Source: Salinisphaera sp. | GTDB taxonomy: Bacteria; Pseudomonadota; Gammaproteobacteria; Nevskiales; Salinisphaeraceae | DNA length: 64,000 bases | Reading direction: 5' to 3' | Assembly: GCF_002729955.1 (NCBI RefSeq) | Contig: NZ_PBYA01000026.1 | Coordinates: 1-64,000, forward strand | Shown: positions 19,720 to 28,800 of the stretch, one piece after another | Position numbering within the stretch: the first letter of the stretch is position 1 | Layout of the letters: every line of letters begins with the position of its first letter | Position numbers and translations under genes: made by a program | The notes under the pieces: model-generated | The model's database searches: none | Told to the model about the DNA's origin: nothing | Seen by the model: only the letters and a program-made list of their open reading frames with translations

Positions 19720-20358
19720 TCAGTAATCGCTTCGCATGATCTCGCGCACTGCGGATTTGAGACGCCGCGCGGCACGGCGGCCTTTGAGTTGGCGCGTACC
19801 GGTCGAGGACGGGATCACGCGTTCGCCGGCGTCGTCGATATCGAAGTCGCGTACCGCGCCGATGAAACGTTCATTGGGGCCGTAATTCAAAACGGCCGTA
19901 ATCGTGAACCCTTGTATGGCCGCCGAGGCCGGGCTCGAGTCTTGGGCCGTGCCCCAATCCGCATCGAAAGCGCTGGCCTGGAGCAGATCGCTGAAGCGAC
20001 CGAGGTTGATATGGGTATTGGCCGGCAGGGGGCCGAGTATGCCGGTGCGCATATCCCCGCCGCAGGCTTGCTCGTCGCTTGCTGGCCGGTAGGCGTTGAC
20101 GGTACCCCGTGCCTGGCCGTCGGCGGTCTGCATATCGATGAACACCGAGCGCAGATAGGCGGATTCGAGCCCCATGTTGGCCAGATAGCAGCGCGAGTGC
20201 AGGCTCTGGCCATCAGCCTGCTTCAGGAACAGGCGCGGCAGCTGACTGCGATACAGTCCCTTGGCCAGCAGCTGGCCGTAAACGGTCCATACCACGAGCG
20301 TGGCCGCTGTCACGCACAGGGTGAGCACCTGGCCATGGGTGCTGATGAAATCCCACAT
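19720..20358 (-). CDS. Unknown protein with one N-terminal membrane segment
   Basis: I do not recognise this 212-residue protein. One hydrophobic helix (about 10-32, VLTLCVTAATLVVWTVYG) is followed by a soluble domain containing LYRSQLPRLFLKQADGQSLHSRCYLANMG cut into short strands, and a strongly basic tail with KGRRAARRLK. The topology suggests a membrane-anchored cytoplasmic domain. It lies between the ABC ATPase gene and the divergent TSUP gene, on the ATPase strand, 276 bases before the ATPase start; nothing recognisable is in that gap. Codon use looks native. Confidence 0.6.
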   Translation of the reverse strand: MWDFISTHGQVLTLCVTAATLVVWTVYGQLLAKGLYRSQLPRLFLKQADGQSLHSRCYLANMGLESAYLRSVFIDMQTADGQARGTVNAYRPASDEQACGGDMRTGILGPLPANTHINLGRFSDLLQASAFDADWGTAQDSSPASAAIQGFTITAVLNYGPNERFIGAVRDFDIDDAGERVIPSSTGTRQLKGRRAARRLKSAVREIMRSDY

Positions 20359-20545
20359 GTTCGCTGGCTCGATACGATTTTAAACGGCCACCCTACAGGT
20401 CATGGGCCAGCACCAGGCGCTACCCAAACAGTCAGGGCAGCTCCCCATAGACGAAAAAGTGATTTGTATTTCAATTAATATTCTTTTTTGTCGAGGCTCG
20501 GTCCGGATAGAGTTCGCATCCTGATCCCATCGTCCGGCGTTTCGG

Positions 20546-21424
20546 GTGCAAAAACTTATATTGTTCGGTATTGCGGGTTTCGTTGCGCAACTCGTCGACG
20601 GCTCGCTCGGCATGGGCTATGGGCTGACGTCGTCGACCATGCTGATCGCGCTCGGTATCAGCCCGGCGGTGGCTTCGGCGTCGATTCATTTTGCCGAGAT
20701 CGCGACCACGGCCGCCTCCGGCACGGCCCATTACCGGTTTGGCAACGTCGATGTTGCCCTGCTCAAGCGCATGGTGGTGCCGGGCGCGATCGGCGCCTTC
20801 GTCGGTGCGCTGTTTCTGGGCTCGATATCGGGCGATCTGATCAAGCCGTTCGTATCCGCCTTTTTGTTGTTGCTGGGCGTCTATGTGACGGCATCGGTGG
20901 TGCTGGGCCTGCGCAAAACGCGCGAGAAGAGGTTGCTATCGCACTGGAAGACCGTGCCGCTGTCGATCGTGGCCGGTTTTTTCGACAGCGTGGGCGGCGG
21001 TGGTTGGGGCCCGATCGCCACGCCCACGCTCATGGCCCATGCCGGTATGGAACCGCGGCGGGTGGTCGGCACCGTCGATGCCAGCGAGTTCGCGGTCACC
21101 CTGGCCGGCTCGCTGGGCTTTCTGGCCGTGCTCGGCCTGCATGGCATCAACTGGTCGTGGGTGGCGATCTTTGCCTTAAGCGGGCTGATCGCGGCGCCCA
21201 TCGCCGCCGCACTCGTACGCCATCTGCCCGCTCAGGTGCTGGCGGCGATCGTCGGCGGGGCGATCATTCTCACCAATGGACGTACCGTGCTGGCCTCGCT
21301 CGGCGTCGATACGGCGCTGGTGAATTCGCTGCTGCTGGGTGGCCTCGTGCTGTGGGCCGCGCTCGTGGCCTATGTCGTACGCCAGCATCGCCGTGCAACA
21401 ACCCTCGCCGAGGCGGCTGGCTGA
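20546..21424 (+). CDS. TSUP (TauE/SafE) family permease
   Basis: A 292-residue integral membrane protein with about eight hydrophobic segments, starting at GTG 20546 (no strong ribosome site). The duplicated TSUP motif is visible: FVAQLVDGSLGMGYGLTSS in the first half and FFDSVGGGGWGPIATPTL in the second. Family members export sulfite, sulfoacetate or related organosulfur anions, or take them up. Substrate cannot be told. It is transcribed opposite to its neighbours and ends 30 bases from the convergent permease stop. The AT-rich stretch at about 20461-20490 is the likely promoter region. Confidence 0.88.
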   Translation: MQKLILFGIAGFVAQLVDGSLGMGYGLTSSTMLIALGISPAVASASIHFAEIATTAASGTAHYRFGNVDVALLKRMVVPGAIGAFVGALFLGSISGDLIKPFVSAFLLLLGVYVTASVVLGLRKTREKRLLSHWKTVPLSIVAGFFDSVGGGGWGPIATPTLMAHAGMEPRRVVGTVDASEFAVTLAGSLGFLAVLGLHGINWSWVAIFALSGLIAAPIAAALVRHLPAQVLAAIVGGAIILTNGRTVLASLGVDTALVNSLLLGGLVLWAALVAYVVRQHRRATTLAEAAG

Positions 21425-21454
21425 GCGGCAGCCGCGGGCAATAGCTCGGCGCGG

Positions 21455-22909
21455 CTAGCGGGCGCCGCCGGCCGGCTCGGCCGGTGCCCGGCGCTTGACG
21501 GCACGCCCGCCTTCGGCGCCGCGCAGGCGCGGGTCGAAGGCATCGCGTACGACGTCCGCGAACAGATTGGCGGCCAGTACCAGCACAAGCATGAATACGA
21601 AGGCCCCGCCCAGGCGCCACCAGACGATCGGGTCGCGCGCCATTTCCAGGCGCGCGGCGTTGATCATGTTGCCCCAGCTGTTCATGGTCGGGTCCACACC
21701 CACGCCGATATAGCTAAGCACGGCTTCGGCCAGCACCAAGGCCGAGAAATCCAGTACCACCTGAATGAGCACGATATGCATCACGTTGGGCAGCATATGC
21801 CGGCCCAGAATGCGCATCGGCGACGTGCCCAGCCCGCGTGCCGCGCTCACGTAATCCAGTTCCGAGAGCTTGCGTACCTCGGCGCGCAGCAGCCGGCACA
21901 GCCCCGTCCAGCTGGTGATGCCAAGAATCAGGCACAGGAACAGCAGCCGCAGGTCGGCGCGTGCCGTGGTCGAGCCGAAGGCCTCGGCATGGTTCTCCAT
22001 ATAGACCTGCATCATCAGTACCGCGGCGGCGATGAGCAGCACGCCCGGGATCGATGACAGCGTCGTGTAGAGATACTGGATGACGTCATCCACCCAGCCA
22101 CGAAAGTAGCCGGCGAGCGTGCCCAGCAGCAGGGCGAAGGGCAGCATTACCAGCGTGGTGAGCGTGCCGATGGCCAGGCCCGTGCGGGTACTCTTGATTG
22201 CCTGATAGAGCACGTCCTGGCCCACCTTGTCGGTGCCCAGTACGTGGTATTCGCCCGCCAGGCAAGCGGTCACGCCCACGACTACGGCAAGCACCGCCAT
22301 GGCGATCAATGCCGCCCGCCAGGCCAGCGGCGTGTTATCGGTCGCGATGTCGCGCGCCACCGTGGCCGGCGAGAGGCGTTGATGGGCGGCAATCAGTCCG
22401 ATCAACGGCACGCACAGCGCCAGCCACACCGCCAGACCCCAGCCCGCGCCCCGGGCCGCACGGCGGGCGATATCCTCACCGCGGGTCAGGCCGCTGTCGT
22501 TGAGCGATGTGCCCGCATGAGCCAGACGCGGATAGACCTGGGCCTTGCTGCCATCGGCGGCAGTCACCACCTGCTGCACGTAGGAATGCAGGGCGAACGG
22601 CGCCGAATAGGTGTATTCGGTGTGTTCGATCAACGGCGCGGCGATCGTATCGAGCACGCTCACGACCTCGCCCGAAACGCGGGTTTCGCCGGCCTCGTTG
22701 GTCACCGTCGGCCGGTAGTGGATGCTGTCGAGCACGCCGATGGCCGTGTAGGCCAGCAATATCACCAGCGTGACCATCCCAACCGGCCGGGCAAACACCC
22801 GCAGCCACGGCACCCGCAACGGCTTGCTGCGCGCCGCACATACCACGAATACCGCGATCGCAATCAGCAGCAGGTAGATCAGCGCGTCGGTGTAGAGCAG
22901 GACGTACAA
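21455..22909 (-). CDS. ABC transporter permease, DppC/YejE-like
   Basis: A 484-residue permease that begins at TTG 22909; a stop codon lies four codons upstream in frame, so no ATG start is available nearby. Two N-terminal hydrophobic helices and a periplasmic-looking insertion (about 60-145) precede the conserved binding-protein-dependent transport domain. The EAA-type coupling motif is around YVSAARGLGTSPMRILGRHMLPN. It is the partner of the DppB-like permease encoded upstream, but the two genes are separated by the higBA pair. The odd start, 42 bases after the higA stop, suggests the original 5' end may have been changed by that insertion. Confidence 0.85.
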   Translation of the reverse strand: MYVLLYTDALIYLLLIAIAVFVVCAARSKPLRVPWLRVFARPVGMVTLVILLAYTAIGVLDSIHYRPTVTNEAGETRVSGEVVSVLDTIAAPLIEHTEYTYSAPFALHSYVQQVVTAADGSKAQVYPRLAHAGTSLNDSGLTRGEDIARRAARGAGWGLAVWLALCVPLIGLIAAHQRLSPATVARDIATDNTPLAWRAALIAMAVLAVVVGVTACLAGEYHVLGTDKVGQDVLYQAIKSTRTGLAIGTLTTLVMLPFALLLGTLAGYFRGWVDDVIQYLYTTLSSIPGVLLIAAAVLMMQVYMENHAEAFGSTTARADLRLLFLCLILGITSWTGLCRLLRAEVRKLSELDYVSAARGLGTSPMRILGRHMLPNVMHIVLIQVVLDFSALVLAEAVLSYIGVGVDPTMNSWGNMINAARLEMARDPIVWWRLGGAFVFMLVLVLAANLFADVVRDAFDPRLRGAEGGRAVKRRAPAEPAGGAR

Positions 22910-22951
22910 GGTCTTCAGCTATGCCGGTAAAAAATAGCAGCGGTCAGGCGA

Positions 22952-23245
22952 TCAGGCCGCATCGAACTCGATTTTCTCGACGGTATCCAGGTCGATCCTA
23001 CGTCTCGCCTGCCAAAGCTCGTACTGATCCTGTAATGCCATCCAGCTTTCGGGCGAACGACCCAGCGCTTTCGATAGCCGCAGTGCCATCTCGGAGCTGA
23101 TCCCGCTCGTTCCCCTGAGTACGCGATTGAGTGTGGACGGCGACACGCCGAGTTTGCTCGCCAGCGTACGCCCCGTGATGCCGAATGGCTGCATGTAGAC
23201 ATCACGGATGAATTCGCCGGGGTGCGGAGGGTTGTGCATGGTCAT
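22952..23245 (-). CDS. higA: HigA-type antitoxin (HTH, XRE)
   Basis: A 97-residue protein with the HigA hallmark N-terminus (PPHPGEFIRDVYMQPFGIT) and a helix-turn-helix (RTLASKLGVSPSTLNRVLRG). The antitoxin neutralises HigB and represses the pair. Its ATG overlaps the higB TGA by one base (TGATG), the toxin-first order typical of higBA. Both genes lie inside the ABC transporter set. Confidence 0.92.
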   Translation of the reverse strand: MTMHNPPHPGEFIRDVYMQPFGITGRTLASKLGVSPSTLNRVLRGTSGISSEMALRLSKALGRSPESWMALQDQYELWQARRRIDLDTVEKIEFDAA

Positions 23246-23523
23246 CAGTGATAATCCTCGTAATTCAGTACGTGGGCGTGTCCGTCACGAAATTCGAAAG
23301 TGAGGCGCCAGTTGCCGCTGACCCATACCGACCATCGATCAGTGCCCTTTCCCGTAAGCGAATGCAGCTTGAAACCAGGGATATCCATATCATCGATCGT
23401 CTGCGCGGTATCCAACGCGGCGAGTTGCATTCGTAAGCGCTTGGCATGATCCGGCTGTATGCCGGCCTTCGACCCGGTTTCGAAGTATCGCTTCAATCCT
23501 TTATGTCGAAAAGATTTGATCAC
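23245..23523 (-). CDS. higB: HigB/RelE-type mRNA interferase toxin
   Basis: A 92-residue RelE-superfamily toxin starting with GTG 23523. Typical HigB features: MIKSFRHKGLKRYFETG at the N-terminus, AKRLRMQLAALDTA, LHSLTGKGTDRWSVWVSGNWRLTFEF and the final DYH. HigB cleaves mRNA on the ribosome. No ribosome site is visible; the predicted transcript start falls at about the GTG, so translation may be leaderless. Bases are less GC-rich than in the flanking permease genes, consistent with acquisition. Confidence 0.92.
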   Translation of the reverse strand: MIKSFRHKGLKRYFETGSKAGIQPDHAKRLRMQLAALDTAQTIDDMDIPGFKLHSLTGKGTDRWSVWVSGNWRLTFEFRDGHAHVLNYEDYH

Positions 23524-23529
23524 GGCATC

Positions 23530-23558
23530 ATTTTAGCGTGTTGCGCAACGCGCAACAA
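23530..23558 (-). promoter_or_regulatory. higBA promoter with overlapping dyad operator
   Basis: On the minus strand TTGTTG (23558-23553), a 17-bp spacer and TAAAAT (23535-23530) form a sigma70-type promoter. A perfect dyad GTTGCGC-AAC-GCGCAAC (23540-23556) covers the spacer and the edge of the -35, a natural HigA binding site for autorepression. Confidence 0.7.
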
Positions 23559-23580
23559 TTAATATGCTGCCGTCTTGATC

Positions 23581-24555
23581 TCATAACCGAATTCGCGGAT
23601 CGAACAGCGTATAGCTGATATCGGTGAGCAACAGGCCGACGATATAAAGCACCGAGCCGAGGAACACCATGGCCCGCACGATGGCGAAGTCCTGATTGTT
23701 GATGGCTTCGATGGTATAGCTGCCCAGCCCCGGAATTCCGAAGAACGACTCCATGATCAGGCTGCCCATGAACAGCAGCGGCAGCAGTACGACCACGCCG
23801 GTGAGAATGGGGATCATGCCGTTCTTGAGCACGTGCACGAACAGAATCCGCAGGTCGGACAGGCCCTTGGCGCGGGCGGTACGCACATACTCCTTGCCGT
23901 ATTCCTCCATGAAGATGGTGCGATACCAACGCGTACCGGAGCCGATGCCCGACACCACGCCGATGATCACCGGCAGCACCAGGAACTTGGCCATGTCCCA
24001 ACCGGCATCGAAGCCGGAAATGGGCACCAGATTCATGAGCTTGCCGGCCACATACTGGCCCGCGATGATGTAGAACAACGGCGAGATCGACATCAGCACC
24101 ACGCACAGCACTACGCCGCCCCAGTCGATGGCCGTGGAGCGAAAGAACACCAGCAAAAGCCCGAAGGTGATGTTCACCAGCATGCCGACGATCAGCGTGG
24201 GCACGGCCAGTGCCAGGCTCGGGCCCATGCGTTCGAGAATGTCCGAGGAGATCGAGCGCCCCGCGTCCGAACGGCCGAAATCGAAGGCGAGCACCTTCAC
24301 CGATTTCTGAAAGAACAGCGTCTCGGTAAAGCTATCGAGCCCATCGGCCTGTTCGTTGTAGAGATAGGGCAGATCGTAGCCGTGGGTGGCTTTCCAGTTT
24401 TCGATGGCCTCGGGCGTGACCCGCTTGAAGCCCAGCTGCATGCGGGCGATATCGTCGGGCGTGTTGACCACGAAGAACAGCAGGAAGGTGATCAGGTTCA
24501 CCCCGATGAGCACCGGGATGGCATAGAGCGCACGGCGAACGATATAGGCCAGCAT
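23581..24555 (-). CDS. ABC transporter permease, DppB/YejB-like
   Basis: A 324-residue inner-membrane permease with six predicted helices, beginning with the family start MLAYIVRRALYAIPVLIGV. The cytoplasmic EAA loop is around YVRTARAKGLSDLRILFVHV. It would form the membrane pore with the DppC-like protein. Its ATG overlaps the TGA of the binding-protein gene by one base (TGATG), so these two genes remain coupled. After the stop, 57 bases lead to higB. Confidence 0.9.
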   Translation of the reverse strand: MLAYIVRRALYAIPVLIGVNLITFLLFFVVNTPDDIARMQLGFKRVTPEAIENWKATHGYDLPYLYNEQADGLDSFTETLFFQKSVKVLAFDFGRSDAGRSISSDILERMGPSLALAVPTLIVGMLVNITFGLLLVFFRSTAIDWGGVVLCVVLMSISPLFYIIAGQYVAGKLMNLVPISGFDAGWDMAKFLVLPVIIGVVSGIGSGTRWYRTIFMEEYGKEYVRTARAKGLSDLRILFVHVLKNGMIPILTGVVVLLPLLFMGSLIMESFFGIPGLGSYTIEAINNQDFAIVRAMVFLGSVLYIVGLLLTDISYTLFDPRIRL

Positions 24556-26732
24556 CAGCGTGGCCTCCGGCGCAGGGCGCTATGCTCACGGCGCCGGTAG
24601 ATCCACACGGCGGGTAGCAGCAGAACGACCAGCAGCGCGACGCCGGCAGCAACAGGCCAGAGCACCGGCTGATTCCATTCGCGGCGTTTTTCGGCACGAA
24701 GCGCGCCGTCCAGACGCAGGTATTTCAACGAGCTCTGGATCATGCCGTTGGGCTTGGTGTTGTGTAGCCACTGGTGGTAGAGCGCGTATTGCCGCGGGAA
24801 ATACCCCCATTGCCAGGGCGCGTCGCGGCGCAGGATCGTGAGCATGCGCTCGATGATCGCCTGGCGCTCGGGGCTGTTCTCCATCACCCGCATCTGGCGA
24901 AACAGCCGGTCGTATTCGTCGTTTGAATAGTTGGCATAGTTCGAGCCGGCGTGCTCGGCGGTGCCGTTGGGACCGTAGAGCTGCGAGAGGAAATTCTCCG
25001 GGTCCGGATAGTCGGCCATCCAGCCGCTGCCGAAATAGATCTGGACGTTGCCCTCGGCGATCTTCTTCTGAAAGCGCGGCCAGGTGGTTGCGCGGACCAC
25101 CAGCTGGATGCCGAGCTTGTCGAACTGCTGGCGCATCCAGTCCATCTGGGTCTTGAAGTCCGGCCCCGTGGCGGGCGTGTCGATATTCACCAGCAGCGAC
25201 TGGCCGGTCTTCGGGTCGATGCCATTGGGATACCCCGCCTCGGCGAGCAGCCGCCGGGCGGTATCGAGGGGTTTGCGTACGGCCTCGCCCTCCACCCAGT
25301 CGTAGACCACCGGGTTCATGCCGGCCTTGCCGTCCTGATAGCCGAACAGCCCGGGCGGGATCGGGCCCTGGGCGACGATGCCGCGGCCGTTTAGAAACAG
25401 CGGGATATAGCTTTCCATATCGATAGCGATGGAGATCGCCTGGCGCAGCTTGCGCCCGGATTCATCCAGCCCGCCGACCACGTCGTCGTTCAGATTGAAG
25501 CCGAGATAAAAGATGCCGGGTAGCACCGTCGTGGCCAGCGACATGCCCCGGTCGGCCATGGTGGCGGTGAGGTTCGGATTGCCTTCAGCGTCGATATTGA
25601 TGGCCTGGCCGAAGGCATCGTCGCTGATGCCGGAGACGTCGTAATAGCCCTGCAGGAACTTGTTCCAGTAGGGGATGGATTCCTGCTCGCGCGAATACAC
25701 GGCGCGCTTGATGAAGGGCAGTTGCTTGCCGGCATCCGCCAGCAGCCCGGCTGCACGGTCGCCGTCTTCGCCTTCGCTGGGGTAGCGCTGGCCATGAAAG
25801 TTCGGATTGGCTTCCAGAACCATACGCTGGTTGGGGTTGTTCTCGGTGAGCATGTAGGCGCCGGTGCCGACCGGAAACGTATCCAGACTGATGTTGCGCG
25901 ACTTCAGTCCGGGCTGGTCGTAGAAGCGGGTCACCTCGGGCGGTACGGGCGCAAAGAAGGCCAGCGCCAGCCAGTAACGCAGCTGCGGATAGACGCCATG
26001 CACGCGGATTTCGTAGCGATGGTCGTCGATCACCCGGGCGCCGTCGAAATCGAAGGCGGTCAGATCCAGCGACTCGCCCGGCGCCAGCTCGGCACGCGCC
26101 GCCTCCAGGCGTTCGCGCAGTTCGGCCAGCCCCACGATATGCGCGCTCATCAGCCCGAAGATGGGTGAATTCACTTCCGGCCTGGCCAGACGCTTGATTT
26201 CGTGGACGTAATCGCCGGCACGCAGCTCGCGCGTGCCCTGGTGTTCGAAATCCGCCGGACGGGTGATGCCCACCATGTCGGCCGCGCTCAGATCGGCGTA
26301 GCGGGGGCTGCCGTCGGCCTTTTTCGCGAACGCCGGATGCGGCTGGTAGCGAATGCCGGGGCGGATATCGAGGGTATAGACGCTGGTGGCCACTTCGGCG
26401 GCCGGCGTATCCGCGGGCAGCGGGTTGTCGTCGGCGTCGAGATATTGCGGCTCGGGCACCGCTGTCGCGGTGGCCGGAATCAGCGTATAGGGCCGCTTGA
26501 GATAGTGATACTGCAAGGGCGGTTCGTAGATGGCGCCGGTAAAGCTGGCCTCGTCGGTGGCATAGGAGCGGGCCGGGTCGAGATGACGCGGCGGCTCGCG
26601 AAACGAGCTGTAGTAGATATCGCTGTCGCGATCGGCATCCGGATAGGGGTTGTTCCAGGGGCCGTTGCAGGCGCCGGTAGCGAGCACGACGAGTACAGCG
26701 ACAAGCAGCCGCAGGCCGTTCAGGCGGGACAT
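24555..26732 (-). CDS. ABC transporter extracellular binding protein (SBP family 5), lipoprotein with C-terminal membrane helix
   Basis: A 725-residue protein from ATG 26732 (the ORF can extend to 26900, but MSRLNGLRLLVAVLVV gives a proper signal). The lipobox is LATGAC (Cys about 22). The body matches SBP_bac_5: EPPRHLDPARSYATDEASF near the N-terminus and later FGSGWMADYPDPENFLSQLY. It binds peptides or similar ligands in the periplasm. The C-terminal 45 residues contain a hydrophobic helix (AAGVALLVVLLLPAVWIY) followed by an Arg-rich tail. Two membrane attachments in one binding protein are unusual. It is the first gene of the minus-strand transporter unit and divergent from prpE, with 166 bases between. 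Confidence 0.87.
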   Translation of the reverse strand: MSRLNGLRLLVAVLVVLATGACNGPWNNPYPDADRDSDIYYSSFREPPRHLDPARSYATDEASFTGAIYEPPLQYHYLKRPYTLIPATATAVPEPQYLDADDNPLPADTPAAEVATSVYTLDIRPGIRYQPHPAFAKKADGSPRYADLSAADMVGITRPADFEHQGTRELRAGDYVHEIKRLARPEVNSPIFGLMSAHIVGLAELRERLEAARAELAPGESLDLTAFDFDGARVIDDHRYEIRVHGVYPQLRYWLALAFFAPVPPEVTRFYDQPGLKSRNISLDTFPVGTGAYMLTENNPNQRMVLEANPNFHGQRYPSEGEDGDRAAGLLADAGKQLPFIKRAVYSREQESIPYWNKFLQGYYDVSGISDDAFGQAINIDAEGNPNLTATMADRGMSLATTVLPGIFYLGFNLNDDVVGGLDESGRKLRQAISIAIDMESYIPLFLNGRGIVAQGPIPPGLFGYQDGKAGMNPVVYDWVEGEAVRKPLDTARRLLAEAGYPNGIDPKTGQSLLVNIDTPATGPDFKTQMDWMRQQFDKLGIQLVVRATTWPRFQKKIAEGNVQIYFGSGWMADYPDPENFLSQLYGPNGTAEHAGSNYANYSNDEYDRLFRQMRVMENSPERQAIIERMLTILRRDAPWQWGYFPRQYALYHQWLHNTKPNGMIQSSLKYLRLDGALRAEKRREWNQPVLWPVAAGVALLVVLLLPAVWIYRRREHSALRRRPR

Positions 26733-26898
26733 TCGATCAGGGTTCGCGAAGAGCGCATCCCGCCAATGTAGACGATCGCGAAACACGTCCCAAGTCGTTT
26801 CGTCGGCACGCGCCCCACCTTCGTCGTATGGAGGCGGCGCCAACCGCGCTGGCACATTGGATCGAATAACGAAACGACTTGCGATCGAGGAGTGTGGC

Positions 26899-28800
26899 AT
26901 GACCTATCAGGCCGAGTTCGAACAGGCCCAGCGTGACCCCGAAGGCTTCTGGCGCGAAGCCGCGCAGGCGATTCGCTGGACGCGCGCGCCGCAGCAGATC
27001 CTCGACGCCAGCCGCGCGCCGTTCTATCGCTGGTATGCCGACGGCGAACTCAATACCGCCGACAACTGCCTGGATCGCCACGTCGAAGCCGGACGCGGCG
27101 ACGTCATTGCCCTCATCCACGACAGCCCGGTCACCCAGTCGCAGCAGCGCTACAGCTACGAGCAGCTGCGCGATGCGGTGGCCAAGTTCGCCGGCGTGCT
27201 GCGCGGCCAGGGCGTGGTCAAGGGCGATCGGGTGATCATCTATATGCCGATGATCCCCGAAGCGGTCATCGCCATGCTCGCCTGTGCGCGCATCGGTGCG
27301 GTGCATTCGGTGGTGTTCGGCGGCTTTGCCGGCGCGGAACTGGCCAAGCGTATCGACGACGCCAAGCCCAAGCTCGTGCTCTCGGCCTCCTGCGGTATCG
27401 AACCCACGCGCGTGGTCGAATACAAGCCGTTGCTGGACCGCGGCCTGGAGCTGGCCGAGCATGTCGTCGAACGCTGCGTGATCTTCCAGCGGGAAACCCG
27501 GCGCTGCGCACTCACGCCGGAGCGCGATATCGACTGGGTCGACGCGCTCGCCGTGGCCGAGCCGGCGGACTGCGTGCCGGTGGCCGCCACCGATCCGCTG
27601 TACATCCTCTATACCTCCGGCACCACGGGTAAGCCCAAGGGCGTGGTGCGCGATAACGGCGGCCATGCCGTGGCCATGCACTATTCCATGCGTGCGGTCT
27701 ACGGGCTGAGCCAGGACGACGTGTTCTGGACCGCCTCCGATGTCGGCTGGGTGGTCGGCCATTCCTATATCGTCTATGCGCCGCTGCTGCTGGGCTGCAC
27801 GTCGGTGATGTACGAAGGCAAGCCGGTGGGCACCCCCGACGCCGGCGCGTTCTTTCGGGTGATTGCCGAACACGGGGTGGACGTGTTCTTCACCGCGCCC
27901 ACGGCTTTCCGGGCGATCAAGAAGGTCGACCCCAACGGCGAGCTGGCCGCACAGTACGACGTATCCAGCCTGCGCGCGCTGTTTCTGGCCGGCGAACATA
28001 CCGATCCGGATACCGCGGCCTGGGCCGGAGAGAAGCTCGACGTGCCCGTCGTAGACCACTGGTGGCAGACGGAAACCGCCTGGCCGATGAGTGCGAACCC
28101 GCTGGGTCTCGAACAGCTCGACGTGCCGTCCGGCTCCGCCGGGCGGCCGGTGCCCGGCTACGATATTCGCGTGCTCGGCGCCGACGGTGAAGAGATGCCC
28201 AACGGCGAAATGGGCGATATCTGCGTAAAGCTGCCGCTGCCGCCGGGCTGTTTCCCCACGCTGTGGCAGAACGACGAACGCTACAAATCGTCGTATCTGG
28301 AGACGTTCGAAGGCTATTACCGCTCGGGCGATGCGGGCTATTTCGACAGCCACGGCAATCTGTGGGTAATGAGCCGGGTGGACGACATCATCAACGTCGC
28401 CGGGCATCGCCTGTCCACGGGCATGATCGAGGAAGTCATCGCGGCCCATGCCGATGTGGCCGAAGCCGCCGTGGTAGGCGCAGCCGATGCCGACAAGGGC
28501 CAGCTGCCGGTTGCCATGGTCGTGCTCAAATCTAGTGCCACGCGTGCAGCCGAGGAGATCGTCGCCGAACTGGTGGCGATCGTGCGCGAACAGATTGGCC
28601 CGGTCGCAGCGTTTCGGCACGTGGCGATCGTCGAGCGCCTGCCCAAGACACGATCCGGCAAGGTGGTACGCGCGACCCTGCGCGAAATCGCCGACGGCAA
28701 GGACTGGACGGCCCCGGCCACCATCGACGACCCGGCGATTCTCACCGAAATCGAAACCCAGCTGGGCCATATCGGCTACGCCAGGCGCGGCGCGGGCTGA
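26899..28800 (+). CDS. prpE: Propionyl-CoA synthetase / acyl-CoA synthetase (PrpE type)
   Basis: A 633-residue AMP-forming synthetase starting at ATG 26899 behind GAGGAG. Motifs: YTSGTTGKPKGVVRD (P-loop), the VDHWWQTETAWP motif that distinguishes PrpE/acetyl-CoA synthetase enzymes, YYRSGDAGYFD and DDIINVAGHRLSTG. The C-terminal SGK lysine (KTRSGKVVRA) is the usual adenylation/acetylation site. It activates propionate, and possibly acetate or other short acids, to the CoA ester. The genes of the methylcitrate cycle are not nearby. Confidence 0.9.
   Translation: MTYQAEFEQAQRDPEGFWREAAQAIRWTRAPQQILDASRAPFYRWYADGELNTADNCLDRHVEAGRGDVIALIHDSPVTQSQQRYSYEQLRDAVAKFAGVLRGQGVVKGDRVIIYMPMIPEAVIAMLACARIGAVHSVVFGGFAGAELAKRIDDAKPKLVLSASCGIEPTRVVEYKPLLDRGLELAEHVVERCVIFQRETRRCALTPERDIDWVDALAVAEPADCVPVAATDPLYILYTSGTTGKPKGVVRDNGGHAVAMHYSMRAVYGLSQDDVFWTASDVGWVVGHSYIVYAPLLLGCTSVMYEGKPVGTPDAGAFFRVIAEHGVDVFFTAPTAFRAIKKVDPNGELAAQYDVSSLRALFLAGEHTDPDTAAWAGEKLDVPVVDHWWQTETAWPMSANPLGLEQLDVPSGSAGRPVPGYDIRVLGADGEEMPNGEMGDICVKLPLPPGCFPTLWQNDERYKSSYLETFEGYYRSGDAGYFDSHGNLWVMSRVDDIINVAGHRLSTGMIEEVIAAHADVAEAAVVGAADADKGQLPVAMVVLKSSATRAAEEIVAELVAIVREQIGPVAAFRHVAIVERLPKTRSGKVVRATLREIADGKDWTAPATIDDPAILTEIETQLGHIGYARRGAG

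Noticed and set aside
17428-26732. Microcin C-type yejABEF operon
   Set aside because: The layout is similar, but the ATPase is longer and the binding protein is larger with a C-terminal helix. Substrate naming is not supported.
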